Source: Paraspadella gotoi
Lineage: Eukaryota > Chaetognatha
Direction: 5' to 3'
DNA: 64,000 nucleotides
Assembly: GCA_051294375.1 (NCBI GenBank)
Contig: JBJCIZ010001674.1
Coordinates: 1 to 64,000, forward strand
Shown here: piece by piece, positions 53,423 through 63,529 of the stretch
How the letters are laid out: each line of letters begins with the position of its first letter
Position numbering within the stretch: position 1 is the first letter of the stretch
Notes under the pieces: generated by a model
Told to the model about the DNA's origin: nothing
Databases searched by the model: none
Seen by the model: the letters and a program-made list of their open reading frames with translations, nothing else
Position numbers and translations under genes: made by a program

Positions 53423-54189
53423 CTAGGAACCAAGAGAAAAAGCAAGCTTAGAAATAAGGTCCTTCCTTGAGTCAGGAAAGGTGAGTTTAGCAATCTTCTC
53501 AATCTTCTCCCCTGACATTCCTTTTGCTCCTTCTGAGACTTCATGCCCGAGAATCCTCAGTTTGTCCACTCCAATGTCACTCTTCTTGGCAGACAAAAGC
53601 AGGTTATAGGTTGAGCAAATAGCTAAGGTCAGAGGTAGATCTGCATCCAGATGTTGCTTCATGTTCTTGGAGTAGGTAGATGTGTCATCAATGAAGGGCT
53701 TGCATCTTTTGTGAATGTCAAAAACATTCTCCACCCATTGTTGAGCATACCCAGGACCAACACTGCCATCCCCATTGGACATCTGAGGTATCTGAAGAAC
53801 TTTACCAGAACAAAAAATCCAGTGAACTTTTTAGATGAATCTTCATCTATCAACAGTTGATGATAGAATCCGGCAGCATCCAAGTTGGAGAAAACTGTGT
53901 AATCACCACTGGCAATTTCCCTCCTGAACTCTTCCATTTCAGGTAGTGGGAAGTGATGAGGCATCAGAGCTTGATTCATTTTTCTGTAATCAACCACCAT
54001 TCTGCTCTTGGTGACCTCTCTCTTCTCTGTAGCAACATATCTGCTCTCCAGAATAATGTGAATGTTTGACAACCAACTATCATCTGAATTTGTCATCTCA
54101 GTAATGACTCCTTGTTTGAGAAGCTTGTCAATCTGCTGCTTGATAAAGGGGATCTTTGCGTAAGAGTGTTTTCTCACTTTGTCCTTCAT
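53423..54189 (-). pseudogene. Reverse transcriptase pieces of the Ty3/Gypsy-like pol
   Basis: The piece 53659-54189 shows the RT fingers and palm (QIDKLLKQGVITEM, SRMVVDYRKMNQ, FPLPEMEEF, FSNLDAAGFYHQLLI, KFTGFF, RCPMGM). The next piece (53423-53782) carries the catalytic FIDD (RCKPFIDDTSTYSKN) and thumb (LLLSAKKSDIGVDKLRILGHEVS). A frameshift lies between them at ~53770. Confidence 0.75.
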
Positions 54190-54596
54190 GGGAATGTCTG
54201 TTGAAGATTTGAGTTTGATTGATTCATTCTCACTCCAGTGAGTTTCAGGTTTGAATAATTTTCATAATTTGAACTGCTTCAGAAATGCTTTTTTGTCCTC
54301 CCAATTGTGCAAGTTGCTCCTTTTTGTCCCTCTTTTCACATCAACATCAATCTTCAAGAAATCATCTTTCACGAAATTTGCCTTGCTTGATAGATCAAAA
54401 TTGACTCCACGATTATGCATGTTAGTTAGCATGTCATGGAAGAAAATGGAACAGCTTGATTTTTCTCATTGACATAAGAAACAGAGGTTTCCTCTTGAAG
54501 GTCAGCCAAATCCTCACCAGAGACTATGTGAAATACAGTAGACTCTGAATCCAACGGCTCTTTTTCTTCATGTTGAACCACCTCACCCAAAATTTT

Positions 54597-55260
54597 TCAT
54601 TTCTCCTGAACAATTTCTTCTTTTGTTTCATTGATTTTGTAAGTCTTTTGAATTTCCACAAAACTGATACCCGGAATCATCATTTTGTCAGTAGGCTCAG
54701 CATAGAACGACAAAAATGAATGCTTTCCCTGTTGATTTCCGGTCTTGTAAGCTTCCACCCATGTGATGCTTCTTGGATGAATGTGTTGTTTCCTGGTACA
54801 ACGCATAAGTGTTGAACGCCTGAATCTCCAAGCAATTTGACGATATGCTTTAGTGCCCATTTCCACTCTCCTGTCATGTTCATGACTTGCATCATAAGTT
54901 GATCTCTTCACATGGTATACATAATCTCCAACAAAGTACCTCAAATTCTCTGTGTTGAAGGAGTTAGGTATCCTCTGATCATTGAAGACGTTGCTGCCCA
55001 AGATCACATAAGTTGAACTTATGGGAGCCAGATGAAGTTCCACAGAAAGGTTTCCAGGAAAAAATGTAGATTTGCTTTGACTTTCTTTGTGATATGTTTT
55101 CTTTCAGTGCCCGAGAAGCCTGCAACATCAATAGGCGACATCAAGTCTTCCTCCAGCAACTTTGCATCCCTGACCAACTTCTCTGGATGATGCTGATGTC
55201 AGCCCATATCGATGATGCAATCCACTTGTAGGCATTCACTGAAGCAAGTCTATTCTCTCC
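54597..55260 (-). pseudogene. Protease and linker piece of the Ty3/Gypsy-like pol
   Basis: Near 55200 the minus strand reads VDCIIDMGADISII, matching the aspartic protease pattern D-T/S-G-A with the T/S position altered. The left arm has D-T there but a changed next residue. Downstream come DVAGFSGTERKHI and VKANLHFFPGNLSVELHLAPISS, then ILGSNVFNDQRI, typical of the protease C-terminal side. A frameshift separates these from the 54597-55043 piece. Confidence 0.5.
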
Positions 55261-55339
55261 ACCAACATAAGTAGCAAGAATGCTGTCCAATAAAGTTGAA
55301 CTAATATTTTTAACGGTTAACCATTAAGATCGGTTAATT

Positions 55340-55349
55340 NNNNNNNNNN
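55340..55349. other. Assembly gap (10 N) at the right edge of the giant palindrome
   Basis: 10 N, at the position mirroring the gap at 35076-35100. Confidence 0.99.
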
Positions 55350-56160
55350 TTTGAACGCTCTAATGACCACTAGGTACCGGAGTCAATCCCAACCCGGTAC
55401 CTACCCTGCGGGAAGCGTGAGGACGGTCGTAAGCCGCCTTGGGGGTGTGGTAAAACCTCAAACCTGGTTCCATGGCTGCTAGAGGGGGTTATAGAAGTTA
55501 CGGATAGTCATCTTCAGCCCACTTAGCTCCTTATCCACAAACAAAGCGTTGTGAACCCATGAAACCTGGTGAGTGATCAGCTACTTTCTTTCACCCTTTC
55601 TTTCCAAGGCATGTCGATTTTTCCTTAATCTGAGCATGCTTGTTTTCCCCAACCGCTCTGTCATCCCTGACTGCCCTGCCTACCTTGCTTCGCCGATACC
55701 TCCTTCCTTTCCCGGTTTCTTATGTTTTTCGAAAAAAAAAACCGACGGTAAACATCGGAACTCTTGGTTCTTTTTTCGTTTTTTTTTGGCGAGTAAAGAC
55801 TGAAGACCAAAGCACTGGGTCACTGAAAACAGCGTATGGGAGAGAAAGATTAGAAGAAAATAAATGAGGTTTAAGTACGAGGTTAGGTTGAAGAGATCAA
55901 AGAAAGAATAATATTCTTTGAGTCTTATTGTCTTGAAATATTCCTGTTTCAACCCCTCAGTTATTGAAGGAAGTAAGCATATAACTTTTTAACAATATAT
56001 TTACTTTGTAATTACTCCTTGTTTGACCAGATTGTTCTGCATATGTACTCGATCAATAAATACGCAATAAATACGTAAAAATTATCAGAGACAACTGCTA
56101 AAACGGAGGCAATTAGGATAGTATTAATTTGTGTTTGAAAAAAAAATATATGAGTAAATT
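55350..56160. other. Unique-looking stretch without a recognised gene
   Basis: The first ~200 bp are GC-richer, with a GGTACCGG/CCGGTACC pair (~55371-55402) and no ORF of note. From 55570 it is T/C-rich, then AT-rich. The ORFs at 55573-55952 overlap each other on both strands and have no recognisable content. Confidence 0.35.
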
Positions 56161-56167
56161 GTCTATC

Positions 56168-56231
56168 TGTAGAATCGAACCCAAGTATTTTGATCCACAA
56201 TTGATCCTGACGCCTCGACGCCAATTCGGAT
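56168..56231 (-). ncRNA. tRNA-like SINE head, first
   Basis: On the minus strand a box-A-like TTGGCGTCGAGGCGTCAGG is followed ~35 nt later by a good box B (GGGTTCGATTC). Between them GATC(AATTGTG)GATC could be an anticodon-like arm. No acceptor stem closes it, so it is a tRNA-derived SINE head or tRNA relic, not a tRNA gene. Confidence 0.45.
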
Positions 56232-56308
56232 CGATATTTACTGTTTGTTTGAACTTTTATTTATATTTAAAATTAAGTTATTAAATTATTTAAATTATAA
56301 TAAAAACG

Positions 56309-56378
56309 TCGCGACCTGGTCTCGAACTCGGGATTTCCAATCCACTCGTCATGTCTTAACCAGAGTCGCCACTGAAAT
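56309..56378 (-). ncRNA. tRNA-like SINE head, second
   Basis: On the minus strand box-A-like AGTGGCGACTCTGGTTAAG, then box B GAGTTCGAGACC ~35 nt later. The ends GTGGCGAC and GTCGCGAC pair with one mismatch. An AT-rich tail follows, as in SINEs. Same strand as the first head, ~80 bp apart. Confidence 0.45.
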
Positions 56379-56379
56379 A

Positions 56380-57000
56380 GTTAACTCTGTTTCTTTCAAA
56401 TCTTGCTTATAACATTTCCTTATAATAATAGAATTGATCTTTTGTTATCAATTAACAAAGGAACACTGTCAAATATCAATAAGCAGCTGATTCCATTTTA
56501 TATTATTTTTCTTTGTTATTCCAGTTAAAGTCTGGAAACCATTTTGAATTTTTCAGAGGAAATTAACTGCATTTACATCCACTATTAATTTCTCTTCGAT
56601 TCGTTATTATTTAATTACTGTCAATTAATTAATTGTTTTATTATTGTTTACATATAGCTATTTGAATTGCTTGATGGCAAAAGCACTTCGAATATCTATA
56701 TGCTTTGATTATTTTATTAAGGTATTGCTTTTAAACGATTAACCAAGCAAGTTGGTTTAGAAACCTTTACTTGACGCCATCAATAACTCTGCCACGTGCG
56801 TCAGCGTCACGCCAGCGTTAACGTCATTTCCGGTTTCAATTAAAAACTCTTCTAATCGAAACTAAAATCAAGTCTACGTCACGTCGAGTCACGCCAACGT
56901 CTCTAACGCCTTCTTACGACGCCGGTAACGACGCCAGCGGCGACGCCAACTTCGCGGCCACGCCACTCTCATTCAAGCGAGCCAATCTCTTCGTTGATTC
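56380..57000. other. Non-coding, AT-rich then GC-rich with ACGCCA words
   Basis: 56775-56960 is rich in ACGCCA/ACGTCA words (gtcacgccaacg, gacgccggtaacgacgccag). No ORF is convincing. Confidence 0.4.
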
Positions 57001-57071
57001 GCCTTGACGTTGGATGGCGTTATTCTGCATCAAATTGAATTGATCCTACGCCATCTACATATCTACCTCTC

Positions 57072-57260
57072 CCTCTCACTTTCACTCATTCATAGCTCTC
57101 TATTGGGGTCCAGTACGTATGTGCCAATGATAAGGAAGATAGTAAAAAGAGATTTAAAAAAAATCTCTCTCTTTCACTCATTCATAGCTCTCTATTTGGG
57201 TCCAGTACGTATGTGCCAATGATAAGGAAGATAGTAAAAAGAGATTAAAAAAAAATCTTA
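57072..57260 (+). repeat. Tandem duplication of a ~94-bp unit
   Basis: tttcactcattcatagctct, gggtccagtacgtatgtgcc, aatgataaggaagatagtaa and aaagagattaaaaaaaaatc occur twice in a row, nearly identical, so the duplication is recent. Confidence 0.85.
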
Positions 57261-57397
57261 AAAGTAAAAGGATATCACCAAGGTATAATATCAAAGAAAA
57301 TTAATGAAAAAGTACTATAATCTAATTTGCATATTGCAGTAAATCATAATGAAGTGGAAATTCAAACAAAAAAAATCTTAAAAGCATAAGGATAAGC

Positions 57398-57595
57398 GAT
57401 GGTAACCAATTATTGATGCGATGATAACCAAATATTGATGCGATGATAACCAATAATTGATGCGATGATAACCAAATGATTAATGTGATGATAACAAAAT
57501 GATTGATGTGATGATAACCAAATGATTGATGCGATGATAGTCATTCATTGATGTAATGATAATCATTCATTGACGCGATGAGTCATTCATCGTAA
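57398..57595 (+). repeat. ~27-bp minisatellite, seven to eight copies
   Basis: The unit is close to gatgcgatgataaccaaatgatt, with drift along the array (gatgtgatgataacaaaatg, gatgtaatgataatcattca). Confidence 0.85.
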
Positions 57596-57620
57596 ATAAA
57601 ACAAACAAACGAATGTATAA

Positions 57621-57621
<1 letters not shown>

Positions 57622-57660
<39 letters not shown>
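57622..57660. repeat. (GA)n microsatellite
   Basis: About 19 perfect GA units. A second imperfect GA run lies at 57851-57902. Confidence 0.95.
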
Positions 57661-57662
<2 letters not shown>

Positions 57663-57990
57663 GAACTTTGTTTCCAAACATAAAACTTATTCTGACTAAA
57701 TCTCAGAATAAATCCACAAAAAATTCGGATGTAAATTTGGGATTTTGTATTGAGAAAAAAGCGCGGAATAAATGGCGATAATAGAAGTTTTTAGAAGGAA
57801 AAAAAAATCAGAATTTTTAGAAAAACACACGATCACGCAAGAGATCGTACAGAGAGAGACAGAGAGAGAGACAGATAGAGAGAAAGAGAGAGAGAGAGAG
57901 AAAGCTGGACAGCCGCTTCAGTGGGACGGACGAACGTACTTATGAACGGACGGACAGACGGACGGACGGACATTGTTTTTTTTGCATAAT

Positions 57991-58027
57991 TATCGAGCCT
58001 ACCGGCGAAGCCGGTTCAGGCTCGATA
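57991..58027. repeat. Very stable hairpin capped by GCGAAGC
   Basis: TATCGAGCCT (57991-58000) and ACCGGC (58001-58006) pair with GCCGGT (58010-58015) and AGGCTCGATA (58018-58027) around GAA, with a 2-base TC bulge. That is 16 paired bases with a GCGAAGC cap, a motif known for exceptional stability as a DNA minihairpin. It follows a GGAC tetranucleotide run and precedes a (GTC)n run. Confidence 0.7.
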
Positions 58028-58429
58028 TTGATTCGGGTGAGCTTCTTTGTTACGTCGTCGTCGTCGTCGGCGTCACGCATTTTTATATAAAAACTACTAC
58101 GCTTTTATAGTTTTGGCTGGGACTTGCCGTTTTTTTTAATAAAAAATTATTATAAATTACAATGAAGTTTTATAAAAGTGTGCGATCATAGTAAGTTCAA
58201 AATTTAGATATGGCTTCTCATCTTGAAATAGCTCTGAATTTTTCATATTACATTTGGATTCAAGTATTTTTTGTTTGAATTTCCACTTTATTATGAATTA
58301 CTGCAATATGCAAATGAGATTAGAGTACTCATTATAATATCTAAATTAGTATATAGAAATGCTTTAGTCTAATTTACATATTGCAGTAAATAATATTGAA
58401 GATGGAATTCATAAACAAATCTTTGATTC

Positions 58430-60950
58430 AATAAAAAACATGTAAAATCAAAAGACCTTTTTAATGTGAAGCTATATGACACAATGAAAAATGACATAAC
58501 GTTACTGTTTCGATAATAAAAAAAATTTACTGTTCAATATTATTATATTTCTTTTTATTTTTTTAAACATTATAGTTTCATATGTTGATATACAAAATAT
58601 CAATGCAAAATCTTTTTTTGTTTTTTAGATATGACTGAATATAAGGTGAAAGATGATAAATTTCTTTAAAAAGTTACTTATTCATATTTATTCATAGAAT
58701 TGTAATCGAAAAAAATAAAAAAAATTAATAGTACCAATAGTTAGTGTGATGTCTCAAATAGATAGAAAAAAAACCTCATTTAAAAAATTTCCGAAAAATT
58801 CTTTCGGGAAAAAAAAAAAACCTCGGGAAAAAAAAATTAAAAGCTGGGAAAACTAAGGCTTTTACCAATGGCATCCTCCACGCCGATTGTTCTCTCAATA
58901 ATTTTTTTTATTTAATACATTTGAAAGGGAAAAAAAGAAAATTCAGAATGCAGGTTGCAATAAAGGGTACAGATAATCTGGACTTACTGACATGAATAAC
59001 CATGACCTTTTATATCTTGTGAAATGGGGCAGTAAAGAATCTAAAAAATTCAATCATTAAGTCAGTCAATGAACCCTTTCTAATGGGCTATTATGATAAA
59101 TATTTTTTCTTAATTAAATGGATGATAAATAATAAAATTAAAATTCCTTGCTATATTTAAAAGAAAATTATCAATACAATGATGTCTTGCTTTGTCAAAT
59201 ATATTGCCAGTTATATAATTTTTTAAAACTTTATTATGATAAACAAGCAGTGTGTCAAGCTTTTAGTTTGCAGTTAAAGATAATGAAAAATTCCATATTT
59301 TTTTCACAGACAAGAAGGTAGATGTCCAGACTGTTTATATCAAGCTGAAAACATTTTTGTATTTATCATTTTTGATATTTAAAAAGACATTTTATCAAGC
59401 TAAAACATAAATTTTTGCTTGTTTTTTACTTTAACTTAAAAATATAAGCATTTTATGGAATAAAAAAAATTTAATAATAATCAAAATGTAATTCAGTCTT
59501 TCCTTTTTCAAATTACAAAAAGAAAAAAAAAAAAATCATATGCCTTCATTGAAATTTTTAAAGCAAAATACTGTTATACTTTTAACTCTGATTTTAAACA
59601 AAAGCTGTGTAAAGATTTATGGATTTAATTTAATAAAACTTTTTTAGAAAGGTTGTCCCATGATTAGGGCTTTAATTTGATACCACACCCATCTTGCTAG
59701 CTCTTTTCTTTCAAAAGTTATTAAAAAAAGAACTTTTTTCAAATACGCAGTACAAATCTTTGTTAAATAAAAAATTTGGCAAAGCGGGAGTATCTCACTT
59801 GTTTCTATTGATACAATACTTAAATTTTTAAATACTTGAAGAAAATTTTTTTTGTCATTTAGAGACATATCACTTTCAGGTGTACCCATCGTATAATAAT
59901 TGATTTATTTATTTTCCCAAAAAAAGCCTAATTAAAAAGTTGAAATTTTTTCAAATTGTTGGAAAAAAATTTCCTCTGACCTATGCTCATTGAGAATAAT
60001 GGTTTTGCATAGAAAATCAAAATATCAAAAAAATAAAAAAATCAGCCTCTAGAAAAATTGAAAGGCTAGAGGCTGATTTTTTTAGAATTGCAATTTTTTT
60101 CCTAACTCGAAATTCATTATTCTCAAGTTTCAAAATATTTTTTTCCAAAATCATTCAACAATTTTTTTTTATTAATTTAAAATGTTTTTATGATGTTGTT
60201 TTTGTTTGAAAGAATTGAAAAAAAGTAAAAAATATAGTAATTATATAAGGTTTTTGGAAATACCTCTAAAATATTAGATAATTAGACACAAGGGGAGTAA
60301 GCAGAGAAAACTTCCCATTCATAAAAAAAATTGAAAATGAATTTGTCATATTGTTATTTAGATTAATTGATTAATTACAAACATATGATTCATATAAATT
60401 GAGGAAATGATGGGTAAAAAATATTCATCTTGGTCTCGGTTAACTATTAAGTTATTGTTAAAGTTTTGTTTAAATAATATTAATATTTTTTTTTACATCT
60501 ATAAAAGCAATGGTCTACAATTTTTGTAAGCGTTTCGAGCTATATTGCTTCATCTTTTTTACTATTTTTGATCTAGTTAGCTTTTTTGTTGATGGTCAAG
60601 GGTTATGGTCAGACACAGTAATGTCCAGTAGTGAATATCGCACATATTACCAAAAGTAATAATTAATTTGGCTCAGAAAACAATTTTAAAGGGACAAAAT
60701 CAGCACGAGACAGTACGGTCCACGTTATTTTTCATTGTGTCATATAACTATCATCGTAACATGGTCTAGGTGAAACCAATGTCCTAAACTCTCTCGCCAC
60801 TTCTCTTAAGTAGTCAATAATAATCTTCTCTCAAAAATAAAAAACAATTTCTATCTTTTTTTTGCCGGTTTATGGTTTAACAAACAATGTTTCTAGTTAT
60901 CAAGCTCCATTAGTGAGGCAGTGAAATGTGTATTTATTTTCTGTTTCATA
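58430..60950. other. AT-rich interior without recognised genes
   Basis: A/T runs on both strands and ORFs no longer than 81 codons without coding character. It includes a foldback at 59950-60170: aaatcagcctctag/ctagaggctgattt is its inner stem, and an outer imperfect arm contains attgagaataatg/cattattctcaa. Confidence 0.45.
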
Positions 60951-61139
60951 TCGATTCAAGTATTTTTTGTTTGAATTTCCACTTCATTATGATTTACTGC
61001 AATATGCAAATTAGATTAAAGTACTTTTTCATTAATTTTCTTTGATAGTAAGGTCGAGATCCTTATACTTTTAAGATTTTTTTATTTGGTTTTTTATTAA
61101 TTTTTTTCATTCATTCGCTTTTATTTCTTTTGCTTCTTT

Positions 61140-61500
61140 GTTAATTTTAAAGAGAGAAAGAAAAAGAGAGAAAAAGTAAAATAAGAGGGATTATTTATTG
61201 TTAGCTAAATTGAATATATATTATTACATGGAAAGGCGAAAAAAAGGAAAAAGGTAAAATAAAAGGGTGAAAAAAGGAGAGAAAAGAAAGAGGGAAAGAA
61301 AAAGGGGAAAAGTGAGAAAGAAAAAGAAAGAAACGGGAGGAGTTAATTAAAGGGGAAGGAAGAATAAGAGAGAGATTAGGATAGAAAAAAAAGAAGAAAA
61401 TAACAAAGGTAAAAAGCAGGGAAAAAGTGGAGAAGAGAGAGAGGGGTAAATATATGGTGAGAAGGGGAGAGGAGAATAAGAGAGGATAGGAAAAAATATA
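61140..61500. repeat. Purine-rich tract
   Basis: Runs of gagaaaaag and gggaaaag type over ~350 bp. No coding character. Confidence 0.7.
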
Positions 61501-61559
61501 TTTTTTTTAAATTTAAAGATTTCATACCAAAAAATGAAAAAAAAATCATATTTGAAAAT

Positions 61560-61660
61560 TAACCGAATTTAACTGTTAAAATAAATATATTAACGGTTAA
61601 GTTAAAATTATTTTTAACCGTTAATAACCGTTAACAGTTAACGGTTATCGGAACTCTAGT
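61560..61660. repeat. Cluster of AACCGTTAA palindromes
   Basis: TTAACGGTTAA-type words repeat in both orientations (ttaaccgttaataaccgtta, cagttaacggttat). The same words border the palindrome contig at 35133-35165 and 55305-55339. Confidence 0.5.
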
Positions 61661-62600
61661 CGCGTGGGATCAACGCTTCCATCCCTTCCTCGATCGGTGC
61701 CATCATAGAGTTGAGTCGATGAATCACATTGCAGCCGATGGCAAAACCGATCGGCCATCGTTATCGGCGGATATCGCCACGCCCACCTTCGCCATCGATT
61801 GTTGCCATTTGAGGCGGGAGTAATTCGACGGCGAATCTCATCTTATTCCTAGGGTCTTATTGATATTGTTCCATGATACTGAAGGAGAAAGCAGTAAACA
61901 ATAAATCATAATCAATGAAAAACGTCTCATCAGAGGCGTGGGTTAAATGTGGTGGCGGGCCGGCGGCTGCCACCACATTTAAGGAAAAAATCATGGATTT
62001 CCAAGTTGAAATCAAAACAAGATTTATCCTGAGATAAAGCTTGACGGAGAGACGCACGCAGGATCAATGCTACTGAAACTAAGGAAGGCTAAGTCTATTT
62101 ATATTTGAGAGAGAGGATCAGAGGCAAGAGTGATTTTGACAGTTCAATGGTTCTTGCAAGCTGATTGGTCGATTCCGTTTCCAGATCAGCCAATCAGCAT
62201 TCAGCGATTTCATTCTGGCGGCGATTGCCCGATCCTCCGATCCGTTTTCGATTCTGGTGAGATTGATCTCCTGCGATGAGCTAATGATCTCAGAATAATA
62301 GTGTGGTCTTTTCATACAATTGAAACATTCTTTGAAATATTTTCCACTTCATTGATAGGGAAGCCAGGTACTCTGGGAGTGAATAAACGGGACTGTGAAA
62401 GAGTCTTGATTGAAAGCTTGTAGGGACCTGCTATGTCATTATCTTGTAAGAGTGATGGAGGCCTTAAACCACCAAAGCCTGTCCAAAGTCAGGGGCAAGA
62501 TAGCTTATTTATTAAATGAATGGATAATTTTTATATTGGTTGTACCAATTTCATATGAATGATAATTAAAATAATGTTTTATTTGTAAACTAATTAACAT
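61661..62600. other. Less AT-rich stretch with a hairpin and CCAAT palindrome, no recognised gene
   Basis: A 14-bp-arm hairpin (TTAAATGTGGTGGC at 61943-61956, complement at 61969-61982) and an inverted CCAAT pair (CTGATTGG...CCAATCAG, ~62160-62200) are the notable items. The ORFs at 61857 and 62118 are short and unsupported. Confidence 0.4.
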
Positions 62601-62759
62601 TCAAAACGAATAAGAGTCCGATGATGAATCTCCAGGAAAGTTTCTTTCCAACATTATTAAAAACATTAAGAAAAAAGACTTATAACCCCATTATTAAATC
62701 GTTATTGATTACCTTTAAAGCCATTTGTGACACGAGGAATACGTCATTTACCTCAATCT

Positions 62760-63115
62760 TTGACGCTCAAATGTCATCTATCGCGCCACTAACTCCATCT
62801 CCGATGCCACCATTCATCGTGGCGCCATCCCTCGGCCGAGTTTCGAAACGGCGTTGATAAGAGGGGAAATCGATTCCCCCTCGAACAAATGAACAGTCGA
62901 GGCGAGACGGTGACCCGTACGCCCTCTGGAGAGGCAATCGGCGCCGGAAATTGAAGAGCGCCACGCGATGAGGGGTCGACAAGGGGGGACCAAGAGTGAT
63001 CTCAGAAAGGGTGGATGACGGGGAAATATGGTCATACATAGCTTCGTGGACAAGTTTATTAGTTGCGCCACGAGTACTCGGTCGGTAAGTCTGTCCATCG
63101 GTCGGTCCCACTTAC
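62760..63115. other. GC-richer island with overlapping ORFs, unidentified
   Basis: Two minus-strand ORFs (114 and 94 residues) overlap in different frames. Neither has recognisable motifs and both begin near gtcggtcggtccc. It could be an exon, a repeat relic or a CpG-rich patch. Confidence 0.25.
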
Positions 63116-63259
63116 GTTAAAAATTCTCATAACTCGCCTGTAGTTGGTTGCTCATTTGTTAAGACAAGAAAAAACCTCAAATCTAAGTGACTGCTAGCGA
63201 CACCTTCAGGAAATCCTAAACTATAAAGAACAAAAGATGAAATCCAATGCAGTGCATAT

Positions 63260-63525
63260 TGTGGCAAAAACAACATGCAACCTTACCAGATCAAGAACTG
63301 GTCGAACTCTCTCTTTCTCTCTCTCTCTCTCTCACTCAATCGCCGACCGATCACCACGGTCACCAAGGGTCATCATTGACTCTCTCACCCGGCTCCTCAG
63401 CCGGTTCCTTTGTAAAGTTATTGTTACTGTTTTAGACTTAGCATCGCCACTTGTTGATTTCATATTTGTTGTTTGAGAATAAATCATTCTCGATCTGAAC
63501 TTCGTCTTTTTAATAACTGCCACAA
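63260..63525 (+). mobile_element. Solo LTR with 4-bp target duplication
   Basis: Begins TGTGGCA and ends TGCCACA, flanked by ATAT on both sides (63256-63259 and 63526-63529). A CT run and GC-rich patch precede the U5-like end (gacttagcatc, gaataaatcattctcgatct), which resembles 535-610 of the window-start LTR. No internal region lies beside it, so it is a recombination product. Orientation follows the AATAAA. Confidence 0.75.
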
Positions 63526-63529
63526 TATC

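Larger units (their letters stand above)
45957..55339. repeat. Right arm of the giant palindrome
   Basis: Reverse complement of 35101-44104. It lacks the 42368-43951 insertion and keeps 2.3 kb of pol missing on the left, so it is the more complete arm. It ends at the gap at 55340. Confidence 0.85.
50600..55339 (-). pseudogene. pol: Ty3/Gypsy-like pol, right arm, frame-broken, 5' end in gap
   Basis: Order on the minus strand is protease, RT, RNase H, integrase, as in Ty3/Gypsy. At least eight ORF pieces in different frames carry it, many ending at single-base indels. Gag and the 5' LTR are beyond the gap at 55340. The 3' side runs into ~160 bp of AT-rich DNA before the nested LTR element. The left arm carries an inverted, internally deleted copy. 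The domain pieces are listed separately. Whether the indels are biological decay or residual sequencing error is unclear. Confidence 0.75.
57247..61085. mobile_element. 3.8-kb structure with ~130-bp inverted ends
   Basis: 57247-57378 is the reverse complement of 60957-61083 (aaaattaatgaaaaagtact, aatctaatttgcatattgca, gtaaatcataatgaagtgga, aattcaaacaaaaaa). An internal mini-palindrome of the same sequence lies at 58255-58335/58355-58425. The interior is AT-rich, with minisatellites and no transposase, suggesting a non-autonomous TIR element or a cluster of its relatives. Confidence 0.5.

Noticed and set aside
56168-56378. Functional tRNA genes
   Set aside because: Box A and B are present, but the acceptor, D and T stems do not close properly.
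62767-63111. 114-aa minus-strand protein
   Set aside because: It overlaps a second ORF in another frame, has no recognised motif and its composition follows local GC content. Kept only as an unidentified island.
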